Assembly (NCBI GenBank): GCA_021799325.1
Contig: JAJZAS010000128.1
Span: forward strand, 1 to 5,498
Source: Bacillota bacterium
GTDB taxonomy: Bacteria > Bacillota > Bacilli > Alicyclobacillales > SLC66
Length of the DNA: 5,498 nucleotides
Direction: 5' to 3'
The notes under the pieces are model-generated. The model did not search any database. It was not told the origin of the DNA and saw only the letters and a list, made by a program, of their open reading frames with translations. Below, piece by piece: positions 1-4,846 of this stretch (within the stretch, counting starts at the first letter, position 1; each line of letters starts with the position of its first letter). A program made the position numbers and the translations under genes.

Positions 1-273
1 TTGCCAGCTCAACACTACCATAAAACGAGTAACATAACCCAGCATCCCAGATATATACAACGACTTGCCAGCGAGTTCGCCACCGACATGACCGTGGCGA
101 ATCATGCTATACACGACGTAGGCACCACCCAACTCACCCAACAATAGCCCGTTAAGCTCCTTGTGCCATAGCGGCAAAACCAGTCTAACAAGCGCCGTTA
201 GTATCATGATGCCTACGCCAATTTTGGCGATTCGTACTACGCGCGCTTTCAAACGCTGAACATCGCTCATCAT
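1..273 (-). CDS. atpI: ATP synthase subunit I (AtpI), 3' end cut off by window edge
   Basis: Membrane protein encoded at the head of bacterial F1Fo ATP synthase operons. The family is thought to help assemble the c-ring or Fo sector. I translated this frame by hand: it is open for 91 codons from the start to the window edge and has no stop, so it is partial. Hydrophobic segments lie at about residues 12-35, 40-57 and from 76 onward, and the GLLLGELGGAYVVYSM stretch with its small residues is typical of AtpI. The ATG overlaps the atpZ stop as TAATG, which indicates translational coupling. A second ATG follows directly. The Shine-Dalgarno AGGAG (282-278) is 4 nt from the first ATG and 7 nt from the second (270), so the second may be the real start. 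The remaining ATP synthase genes should lie beyond position 1. The family call is good; the length cannot be judged. Confidence 0.82.
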   Translation of the reverse strand, partial: MMSDVQRLKARVVRIAKIGVGIMILTALVRLVLPLWHKELNGLLLGELGGAYVVYSMIRHGHVGGELAGKSLYISGMLGYVTRFMVVLSWQ

Positions 274-515
274 TACTCTCCTACTAAGCGTTTGATCAGG
301 ATATAAAACGTACTCCCGCCTGAGAAAAGTCCAAATCCCACTCCGAGCAGCGTCCACCAGACCTGGTGATAATGATGCGCCACCAAACTGCCTAAATACC
401 CGAAAACGACCATATTGACTGCCAATTGCAAGGTTGCTCCAGAAAAAATCGCATACAGCAACCAGACACTACGCCCATCATTCCGTTTTCGCGTGGGGTT
501 GATCGGATTCACCAT
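273..515 (-). CDS. atpZ: AtpZ/AtpI-family small membrane protein of the ATP synthase operon
   Basis: An 80-residue protein with a short basic, polar N-terminus (NPTRKRNDGR) followed by two predicted membrane helices at about residues 17-42 and 52-75, joined by a His-rich loop (HHYHQ, 47-51). This two-helix layout, the size and the position just before atpI match the AtpZ family (the ATPase_gene1 type), which has been linked to Fo assembly and to Mg2+/Ca2+ transport. That function comes from the family and is not shown by the sequence. The gene is the first of the atp transcription unit, with a strong promoter about 90 bp upstream. The start is the only ATG available, because the frame closes at a TAA 21 nt upstream. 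The codon after it is GTG. The ribosome site is poor: the AGG touches the ATG directly. Confidence 0.82.
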   Translation of the reverse strand: MVNPINPTRKRNDGRSVWLLYAIFSGATLQLAVNMVVFGYLGSLVAHHYHQVWWTLLGVGFGLFSGGSTFYILIKRLVGE

Positions 516-603
516 CCTGCAACTGCTATGGGTTTATGGGTGCGAGGGGCATTCGTCGTGATAGTCTGAAAAATCCTGAGAATGGGTGATTAAACACGGT
601 CCG

Positions 604-632
604 ATTATAACTAACGATAGCTTAAAAAGCAA
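604..632 (-). promoter_or_regulatory. Sigma-A-type promoter of the atpZ-atpI operon
   Basis: On the minus strand TTGCTT (632-627) is followed after exactly 17 bp by a perfect TATAAT (609-604). Transcription would begin near position 597, giving a leader of about 80 nt before atpZ. The spacing, the perfect -10 box and the position ahead of an operon that needs steady expression make this the most convincing promoter in the window. The transcription start site itself is inferred. Confidence 0.72.
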
Positions 633-641
633 CTTGTAATC

Positions 642-655
642 GGCTTCACAAAGCC
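642..655 (-). repeat. Small hairpin upstream of atp promoter
   Basis: Perfect 5-bp inverted repeat GGCTT/AAGCC with a 4-base loop. It sits 9 bp upstream of the atp -35 box. On the minus strand there is no T-run directly after it (the next run of five T is about 15 bp on), so it is a weak terminator at best. It could be a protein-binding site or chance. Confidence 0.3.
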
Positions 656-659
656 TAGC

Positions 660-680
660 AATGCTTGTCAAATCAGCATT
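660..680 (-). repeat. Inverted repeat AATGCT/AGCATT around the stop of a small open frame
   Basis: Perfect 6-bp arms at 660-665 and 675-680 with a 9-base loop. The loop holds the TGA that ends the 60-codon frame, and it also holds a TTGACA sequence. No T-run follows. It may help end transcription from hicBA together with the adjacent hairpin at 642-655, but this is not established. Confidence 0.3.
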
Positions 681-850
681 TTCATCACTTGTTCACAGGG
701 TATTCGCTTTTTTGGCCATTTGCGTCTGCGAGGGGCAAGTTCATTTTGTTCGAGGAGGTATTCTACATGTAAAAATTTAATACTGATGTTAAAAATGATA
801 ACTAAATGTGCGGGAAGTCCGCAATTACACTGATGACTTATTTGCAACAT
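668..850 (-). pseudogene. Possible gene remnant, 60-codon open frame of unknown identity
   Basis: I do not recognise a family. The frame runs from an ATG at 850 to a TGA at 668. No Shine-Dalgarno sequence precedes the ATG. The second half is strongly basic and polar, with the run RRRKWPKKR at about residues 41-49 and a helical tail after it. It looks more protein-like than the first half, which is rich in I, F, H and C and reads like non-coding AT-rich DNA. One reading is that residues from about 28 onward are the surviving C-terminus of a decayed gene, with the true upstream part lost. It could equally be a chance frame. Confidence 0.2.
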
Positions 851-881
851 CTACGATACTCAACGATTACTGTTCAAGCCC

Positions 882-1103
882 TTACAGTAATTCGAGGAAT
901 TCTTCTATCGACAACCCAGATTGATAAATGATGGAATGAAGCGTTCCACGTTTAATTGGATTATGATTTGGGACTACAACGGGACGCTTAGTTGCACGAT
1001 GTTCCAAAACAATATGAGAACCATTTTGGCGTTTTTGTTCAAAACCAGCACGATTTAATGCAGCTAGAACTTCCCGTGCATTTAAGATCGGCAAGTGAGG
1101 CAT
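882..1103 (-). CDS. hicA: HicA family type II toxin (mRNA interferase)
   Basis: A 73-residue protein with the HicA/YcfA double-stranded RNA-binding-like fold. HicA toxins bind and cleave mRNA in the cytoplasm and so stop translation; HicB blocks them. Visible family marks are the N-terminal helix (NAREVLAALNRAGF, 8-21), the NGSH motif with the expected catalytic His30 on the second strand, the VVVPNHNPIKRGTL stretch (42-55) and the C-terminal helix ending in IEEFLELL. Length is normal for the family. The ATG follows the hicB stop with no gap (TAAATG), so the two are translationally coupled, and a GGAG lies 8 nt upstream inside the end of hicB. With the key histidine and both ends intact, the toxin looks functional. 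Activity is inferred, not shown. Confidence 0.88.
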   Translation of the reverse strand: MPHLPILNAREVLAALNRAGFEQKRQNGSHIVLEHRATKRPVVVPNHNPIKRGTLHSIIYQSGLSIEEFLELL

Positions 1104-1325
1104 TTAATCCACTCCAATAGTTGCCACGATGGAAGTTTGTATATCTTCGATGGATTCTCCTTTGTCGTTAAGGTAATCAAGGTAAACAGATATAGCTTCT
1201 TTTGCGTTAGTCAATGCTTCTTCGACGGTATTCCCCTCTGAAATACACCCGGGGAGACTTGGCACCGTCACGGTGTATCCACCATCGTCACGATCAGGAG
1301 TTAAAACCACTTGATACATGCGCAT
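1104..1325 (-). CDS. hicB: HicB family type II antitoxin (short form)
   Basis: A 73-residue antitoxin partner of HicA. The partial RNase H-like HicB core is clear: a first strand YQVVLTPDRDDGGYTVTVP (4-22), the hallmark SLPGCISEGNTVEEALTNAKEAI (23-45, here as a description of one continuous motif: PGC at 25-27, EGNT at 30-33, EEALTNAKEA at 35-44), and a helix to about residue 53. It ends around residue 73 and lacks the C-terminal helix-turn-helix or ribbon-helix-helix domain that longer HicB proteins use to bind their own promoter. Autoregulation may therefore work differently or be absent. It lies upstream of the toxin, the reverse of the E. coli hicA-hicB order. The start is supported by GGAGGTG (1341-1335) 9 nt before the ATG. 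The start codon is 51 bp from the end of the rpn-like gene. Confidence 0.88.
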   Translation of the reverse strand: MRMYQVVLTPDRDDGGYTVTVPSLPGCISEGNTVEEALTNAKEAISVYLDYLNDKGESIEDIQTSIVATIGVD

Positions 1326-1349
1326 TTTTTAATGCACCTCCGTACTGCT

Positions 1350-1358
1350 ATTATATCA
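1350..1358 (-). promoter_or_regulatory. Extended -10 promoter for hicBA
   Basis: The minus strand reads TGATATAAT, which is a perfect TATAAT with the TG of an extended -10. No good -35 box is found at 16-18 bp, as is common for extended -10 promoters. Transcription would start near 1343, leaving a leader of only about 18 nt that is almost entirely the Shine-Dalgarno site. An imperfect palindrome TGAAAGCTTCA (1362-1372, arms TGAA/TTCA) overlaps the spacer region and could be an operator. Confidence 0.55.
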
Positions 1359-1376
1359 CCGTGAAAGCTTCAGCCA

Positions 1377-1553
1377 TCAGTGGGACATATCACGACGAAT
1401 CTCTTCGATCTTCTCAAGACTCAGTCCCGTCAAGCGTGCTACCCGGTCATTATCCATTCCATCTGCAAGCGCCGCTCTGGCAATTTCCGTGCGTTCCTCA
1501 ACACGCCCCTCCTCACGACCTTCGTCATACAACTCCTGTGCCATCTTTGACAC
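1377..1553 (-). CDS. Candidate internal product: 58-residue C-terminal protein from within the rpn-like gene
   Basis: Hypothetical. In frame with the nuclease gene, a GTG at codon 208 would give a 58-residue protein made only of the charged helix and the helix-turn-helix-like tail, without the catalytic core. It is preceded by AGAAAGGAGTTGAT (1571-1558), one mismatch from the 14-nt complement of the Bacillus 16S rRNA 3' end, with 9 nt between GGAG and the GTG. An ATG at codon 206 is also present, but only 3 nt from the GGAG. In E. coli rpn genes, short C-terminal proteins from internal starts neutralise the full-length toxin. Whether that holds for this more distant gene is inference. The site also encodes ordinary Lys-Glu-Leu codons, so chance cannot be excluded. 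Confidence 0.3.
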   Translation of the reverse strand: MSKMAQELYDEGREEGRVEERTEIARAALADGMDNDRVARLTGLSLEKIEEIRRDMSH

Positions 1554-2174
1554 TCTCATCAACTCCTTTCTCATTCTTTGTCGCTCAGGCTCACTGAGCC
1601 CCTTGTCGCCCAGTTCCAAGATCGCTGCTACGACGAGTTCGCGTTCCTCTTCGCCTTGAACCTTGTTCACGAGTGTAACGATTCGCTCAATCGCCTCATT
1701 GCGATTCCGCAACTTCATATTAACAGCTAAGGCCAGTCTCAACCGATCTTCCGATGTCCAAGTCCCCACCCTCAAATGTTGGGTTACTTCGTCCAACGCA
1801 GCATCTCCATCCCTATCAGACAAATACACATTTTCCACCTGGTACTTTGCAGTGCCAATATCCAGTTGATCAGGTGCCATTTTCACACTTTCGTGGTACA
1901 ACACCACTGTACGAAGAGGCAATCGATGACGTCTTGCAAGTCGGGCATCGTATTCCAAAAAGCGATACAATTGATCTTCTCTCTTGCTTTGGAATTCCAG
2001 GTGAAACATTCGATCGTCCTGCATCCTCCATACCATGTCCACTTGTAGAACGTTTGCTGGCAATTCAGTCGGTAATGGGTCCGCAAGCTCGACGCCATAC
2101 ACACCAATAGCCTGCAACGCACCGCCAGACAACGACTTCGTCAGCGACTTCATGATCGCATCTTTTTTCGCCAT
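1377..2174 (-). CDS. Rpn family PD-(D/E)XK nuclease-like protein (recombination-promoting nuclease/putative transposase type)
   Basis: A 265-residue protein of the Rpn/YhgA-like group, whose members are DNA nucleases that promote recombination; several E. coli members act as anti-phage toxins. The nuclease core is visible: Asp46 in LQVDMVWR, then Glu60-Phe-Gln62 in FHLEFQSK, matching the D...ExQ variant of PD-(D/E)XK. The helix after it (DQLYRFLEYDARLARRHRLP, 67-86) and the LRTVVLYH strand (87-94) are typical. The C-terminal part (about 195-235) is highly charged and helical, with the EGREEGRVEER run. A helix-turn-helix-like end (ARLTGLSLEKIEEI) is common in this group. AGAGGTG upstream supports the ATG. 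A candidate promoter lies 21 bp upstream, so it is probably transcribed separately from the acetyltransferase gene. A strong internal ribosome site lies near codon 208. Family call good; biological role inferred. Confidence 0.78.
   Translation of the reverse strand: MAKKDAIMKSLTKSLSGGALQAIGVYGVELADPLPTELPANVLQVDMVWRMQDDRMFHLEFQSKREDQLYRFLEYDARLARRHRLPLRTVVLYHESVKMAPDQLDIGTAKYQVENVYLSDRDGDAALDEVTQHLRVGTWTSEDRLRLALAVNMKLRNRNEAIERIVTLVNKVQGEEERELVVAAILELGDKGLSEPERQRMRKELMRVSKMAQELYDEGREEGRVEERTEIARAALADGMDNDRVARLTGLSLEKIEEIRRDMSH
1551..1571 (-). promoter_or_regulatory. Strong internal Shine-Dalgarno site and GTG inside the rpn-like gene
   Basis: AGAAAGGAGTTGAT differs at one base from AGAAAGGAGGTGAT, the full complement of the Bacillus-type 16S 3' end. 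This is a better match than the ribosome site of the gene itself. The GTG at 1553-1551 is at good spacing and in frame. Confidence 0.4.
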
Positions 2175-2194
2175 GTTGCCACCTCTTTGCCATC

Positions 2195-2223
2195 AGTATA
2201 TCGCGCAAACCGAGAGGCGCCAA
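2195..2223 (-). promoter_or_regulatory. Candidate promoter of the rpn-like gene
   Basis: TTGGCG (2223-2218), a 17-bp spacer and TATACT (2200-2195) on the minus strand. The -10 box matches 5 of 6 consensus bases and the -35 box 4 of 6. Transcription would begin near 2188, about 14 nt before the ATG, so the leader is little more than the ribosome site. It lies downstream of the acetyltransferase terminator, which makes an independent promoter expected. Confidence 0.45.
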
Positions 2224-2247
2224 TGCAGCAATTGTATTGTTTCTATA

Positions 2248-2267
2248 GGATTGATTTTTTTCAAACC
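2248..2267. repeat. Imperfect inverted repeat in the acetyltransferase-rpn gap
   Basis: GGATTGA and TCAAACC flank a run of six T, with 6 of 7 positions pairing. It lies about 25 bp upstream of the candidate rpn -35 box. It could be an operator or a weak hairpin. The surrounding 202-bp gap (2175-2376) otherwise holds only the terminator and the promoter. Confidence 0.25.
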
Positions 2268-2322
2268 TTGTATGCTCCGAGAGCTCCCTCTATCAGTCCC
2301 ATGGCAATATGCATTCCCCACC

Positions 2323-2355
2323 AAAAAAAGAGCAGCCCCACCGGGACCGCCCTTT
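2323..2355 (-). terminator. Rho-independent terminator of the wecB-acetyltransferase unit
   Basis: On the minus strand the arm AAAGGGCGGTCCC (2355-2343) pairs fully with GGGGCTGCTCTTT (2339-2327): 13 pairs including three G-U, with a 3-base GGT loop. Seven T run from 2329 to 2323, three within the stem and four beyond it. It begins 21 bp after the acetyltransferase stop. This is a textbook intrinsic terminator and the clearest transcription boundary in the window. Confidence 0.88.
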
Positions 2356-2376
2356 CATTTGATCTCGCACGTGTAT

Positions 2377-3555
2377 TTACATCATCTCCACTGCCATCGA
2401 GATGCCCTGACCGCCGCCGATGCAAAGCGTGGCGAGCCCTTTCCTGCCGCCCGTACGCTTCAATCCATAGAGCAGCGTGACGAGAATCCGCGCGCCAGAC
2501 GCCCCAATCGGGTGCCCGATCGCCAGTGCCCCGCCGCTCACATTCAGCTTATTCAAGTCAAATCCCAGCTCGCGACCCACCGCGACCGACTGCGCCGCAA
2601 ACGCCTCATTGGCCTCAATCAAGTCCATATCCGCCAAATCCAATCCATACTTCCCGAGCATCTTGCGCGTTGCGTAAATCGGCCCAAGCCCCATCACTGC
2701 CGGATCAAGACCCGCCGATGCATACCCGATGATCTTCGCCAGCGGCTTCAGTCCCAAGTCCTTCGCCTTTTCCGCACTCATCACCACAAGCGCTGCCGCG
2801 CCGTCATTGATGCCGGAAGCATTGCCCGCCGTTACCGTACCGTCCTTCTTGAAAGCCGGGCGAAGTTTCGCCAGCGCCTCTTTTGACGTCTCACGCGGGA
2901 ACTCGTCTTTTTCAAATAAAATAGGATCGCCTTTTCGCTGCGGAATTTCCACCGGGACGATTTCTTCCTTAAAAAATCCCTTCTCCTGCGCCTCTTTCGT
3001 CCGTTGTTGCGAGCGCAGCGCAAACTCATCCTGGTCCTCACGCGACACCACGAGCCGTTCCGCGATGTTTTCCGCCGTGATTCCCATGTGATAGTCGTTA
3101 AACGCGCACCAGAGCCCATCGCGGATCATGCTATCCACCGCTTTTTGATCGTTCATGCGATAGCCAAACCTTGCGCCTTCGAGCAAATAAGGGGCTTGGC
3201 TCATATTTTCCATTCCGCCTGCCACTACGACATCCTGATCCCCCGCGCGAATCGATTGCGCAGCGAGTGCTACTGCTTTTAACCCGGAGCCGCAGACTTT
3301 ATTCACCGTATACGAAGGCACTTCCACAGGTAGCCCCGCCTTCACCGCCGCTTGGCGCGCAGGATTTTGACCAAGGCCCGCCTGTAGCACGTTGCCCATG
3401 ATCACCTCTTCCACCAGATCCGCCGACACCCCCGCTCTCGTAAGCGCTTCCTTAATCACTAAAGCGCCAAGCGCGGGAGCCGAAATACCCGCGAGGCTGC
3501 CTCCAAAATTTCCTACCGCTGTCCTTGTTGCTGATACAATCACTGCTTCTTGCAT
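2377..3555 (-). CDS. Acetyl-CoA C-acetyltransferase (thiolase, EC 2.3.1.9)
   Basis: A 392-residue type II (biosynthetic) thiolase that condenses two acetyl-CoA into acetoacetyl-CoA plus CoA, and can run in reverse. It acts in the cytoplasm as a tetramer in known homologues. All active-site elements are present and at near-identical positions to the Zoogloea enzyme: acyl-accepting Cys88 in VCGSGLKAV, Asn317 in NEAFA, His348 in GHPIGASG and Cys378 in CIGGGQG. Length is exactly typical. Orthologues are called atoB, phaA, thlA or mmgA in different hosts; nothing here decides between degradation, ketone, PHB or isoprenoid use. The start lies 7 bp after the wecB stop, and its AAGGA ribosome site overlaps the end of wecB, so the two are one transcription unit and probably translationally coupled. 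An intrinsic terminator follows at once. Confidence 0.95.
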   Translation of the reverse strand: MQEAVIVSATRTAVGNFGGSLAGISAPALGALVIKEALTRAGVSADLVEEVIMGNVLQAGLGQNPARQAAVKAGLPVEVPSYTVNKVCGSGLKAVALAAQSIRAGDQDVVVAGGMENMSQAPYLLEGARFGYRMNDQKAVDSMIRDGLWCAFNDYHMGITAENIAERLVVSREDQDEFALRSQQRTKEAQEKGFFKEEIVPVEIPQRKGDPILFEKDEFPRETSKEALAKLRPAFKKDGTVTAGNASGINDGAAALVVMSAEKAKDLGLKPLAKIIGYASAGLDPAVMGLGPIYATRKMLGKYGLDLADMDLIEANEAFAAQSVAVGRELGFDLNKLNVSGGALAIGHPIGASGARILVTLLYGLKRTGGRKGLATLCIGGGQGISMAVEMM

Positions 3556-3562
3556 CGTTCAC

Positions 3563-4744
3563 TCATCCTTTCTTGCGAATTTTATATTTGCCTTGTGCAT
3601 CAATTTGCGGCGTAAATCCAGTCGGCCTATCCCCGCTTCCAAAATAGTGGCGTAGCGCCGCAACAATCCGCTCCGAGGCATGACCGTCACCATAGGGACT
3701 AGCCGCCACCGACATCTTGCCGTATTCCTCCGGATCAGAAAGCAGCATCGATGCCATCTCAAAAATCGTCTCCCTATCTGTCCCAGCTAGGCGTAGCGTA
3801 CCTGCGTCAATCCCTTCCGGACGCTCCGTGGTATCTCGCAACACGAGACACGGCACCCCAAGGAACGGCGCTTCTTCCTGCACGCCGCCAGAATCGGTTA
3901 AAATCAGCTCCGCTTTCGCCATAAAATTGTGCGCATCGACCACATCAAGCGGCTCGATCAACTGTATGCGCTCATGATTCCCAAGGATCCGGTTGGCTGG
4001 TTCGCGCACCGCCGGATTCAGGTGCACCGGATAGACCACATGGACATCCTCAAACGCATCCACAAGGTCCCTGACTGCCTGAAAAATTTGCTCAAACTTG
4101 TCCCCTATGTTTTCTCTGCGGTGGGCCGTCATAAAAATAATCCTCGCGTCCTCCGGGATGCGATCCAGTACCGGGTGCCGGTAACTCTCCCGAATGGTCG
4201 TTCGCATCGCATCAATCGCTGTATTCCCCGTCACGTAGATGCGCTCGGCAGGCTTATTTTCCTTCAATAAATTCTCTTCCGCCTTAGCCGTTGGCGCAAA
4301 GTGAAGATCCGCGAGCACCCCCGTCAACTGCCGGTTCATCTCCTCCGGAAACGGTGAGTATTTATCCCACGTGCGCAGACCTGCTTCCACGTGACCAATC
4401 GCAATCTGCTGATAAAATGCCGCCACACTCGCAACAAACGTCGTTGACGTATCGCCGTGTACGAGCACGATGTGCGGCTTCACCTCTTCTAGCACACTGC
4501 CAAGCTGATCCAACACCTTGGTTGCAATGTGCGTGAGCGTTTGCCTAGATTCCATAATGTCGAGGTCATAATCCGGCTCAATGGAAAAAGCCGCGAGTAC
4601 CTGATCCAATTGCTCTCTGTGCTGTGCCGTCACGCACACCACCGTCTCAAAATCCTTTGCCTCTTTTAGCGCCTGCACCAGCGGCGCCATTTTCACCGCC
4701 TCCGGACGAGTTCCAAACACCGTCATGACGCGAATCGAATCCAA
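3563..4744 (-). CDS. wecB: Non-hydrolysing UDP-N-acetylglucosamine 2-epimerase
   Basis: Interconverts UDP-GlcNAc and UDP-ManNAc in the cytoplasm, supplying ManNAc for teichoic acid linkage units or other surface glycans (called mnaA in Bacillus; EC 5.1.3.14). The two-Rossmann GT-B-like epimerase fold is marked by GTRPEAVKMAPL (11-22), HGDT with Asp98, HVEAGLRT with Glu120, PFPEE with Glu134, TAHRREN with His208, and TDSGGVQEE (283-291). These match the catalytic Asp, Glu, Glu and His of the E. coli enzyme. I choose a TTG start at 4744 (393 residues) because GGAGG lies 7 nt upstream and the protein then begins MDSIRVMTVFGTRPEA like its relatives. A GTG further out at 4801 would add 19 unlike residues and has no ribosome site. 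A C-terminal tail of about 25 polar residues follows the core. Confidence 0.94.
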   Translation of the reverse strand: MDSIRVMTVFGTRPEAVKMAPLVQALKEAKDFETVVCVTAQHREQLDQVLAAFSIEPDYDLDIMESRQTLTHIATKVLDQLGSVLEEVKPHIVLVHGDTSTTFVASVAAFYQQIAIGHVEAGLRTWDKYSPFPEEMNRQLTGVLADLHFAPTAKAEENLLKENKPAERIYVTGNTAIDAMRTTIRESYRHPVLDRIPEDARIIFMTAHRRENIGDKFEQIFQAVRDLVDAFEDVHVVYPVHLNPAVREPANRILGNHERIQLIEPLDVVDAHNFMAKAELILTDSGGVQEEAPFLGVPCLVLRDTTERPEGIDAGTLRLAGTDRETIFEMASMLLSDPEEYGKMSVAASPYGDGHASERIVAALRHYFGSGDRPTGFTPQIDAQGKYKIRKKG

Positions 4745-4756
4745 CGTGACACCTCC
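4742..4756 (-). promoter_or_regulatory. Ribosome binding site deciding the TTG start of wecB
   Basis: GGAGG (4756-4752) followed by 7 nt and TTG (4744-4742). The next in-frame ATG lies inside the first beta strand (VMTVFGTRPEA), so this TTG is the best-supported start. Confidence 0.8.
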
Positions 4757-4846
4757 GCCAATTCTACCCCTACCCGTACTAAAGAGCCGACAAGCGAGCA
4801 CCGCATCGAGCCGCTCACAAGATGCACTTGCTTTTGCGGCACCTCA
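4745..4846 (-). other. upp-wecB gap with an imperfect hairpin
   Basis: The 102-bp gap holds a nested inverted repeat just after the upp stop: outer arms GCCGC/GCGGC (4836-4840 and 4810-4814) and inner arms CAAG/CTTG (4827-4830 and 4818-4821) around a 5-base loop. No T-run follows, so it is not a standard terminator. I see no convincing promoter. A TAGAAT lies near the wecB ribosome site but lacks a -35 box. Co-transcription of upp and wecB is therefore likely but not shown. Confidence 0.35.

Larger units (their letters stand above)
516..881. other. 366-bp gap between hicA and atpZ: promoter, leader, hairpins, possible gene remnant
   Basis: No intact gene is recognised here. The stretch contains the atp leader (about 597-516), the atp promoter (632-604), two short inverted repeats (642-655 and 660-680) and an open frame of 60 codons (850-668) that I treat as a possible remnant. 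An 11-bp direct repeat lies at 541-551 and 727-737. Parts are AT-rich: bases 781-840 are 35 percent GC by count, against 68 percent for 2401-2460 in the acetyltransferase gene. A TGCGG/CCGCA inverted repeat lies just beyond hicA but has no adjacent T-run, so no clear terminator for hicBA is visible. Confidence 0.6.

Noticed and set aside
666..671. Perfect TTGACA on the minus strand as a second atp -35 box
   Set aside because: No -10-like hexamer occurs at 16-18 bp; the TTGCTT/TATAAT pair downstream is far better.
752..772. Plus-strand GAGGAGGT followed 7 nt later by ATG and at once TAA, a minimal start-stop element
   Set aside because: It lies antisense to the possible remnant frame, no plus-strand promoter of quality is near, and no gene follows. 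Most likely chance.
797..830. TGCGG/CCGCA inverted repeat as the hicBA terminator
   Set aside because: Only five pairs and no T-run directly after it on the minus strand; too weak to call.
1254..1276. CACCG/CGGTG palindrome inside hicB as an operator
   Set aside because: It encodes conserved HicB core residues and lies well inside the gene; probably a by-product of coding.
1214..1597. Plus-strand 127-codon open frame across hicB and the end of the rpn-like gene
   Set aside because: Antisense shadow with low-complexity P/S/H composition and no family marks.
2035..2886. Long plus-strand open frame of 283 codons spanning the end of the acetyltransferase gene and the gap
   Set aside because: It is antisense to two well-supported genes, rich in R, P, H and C as expected of a shadow frame in GC-rich DNA, and crosses the intrinsic terminator.
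4745..4801. Longer wecB starting at a GTG at 4801
   Set aside because: The added 19 residues do not resemble the family, have no ribosome site upstream, and skip the excellent GGAGG-TTG combination.
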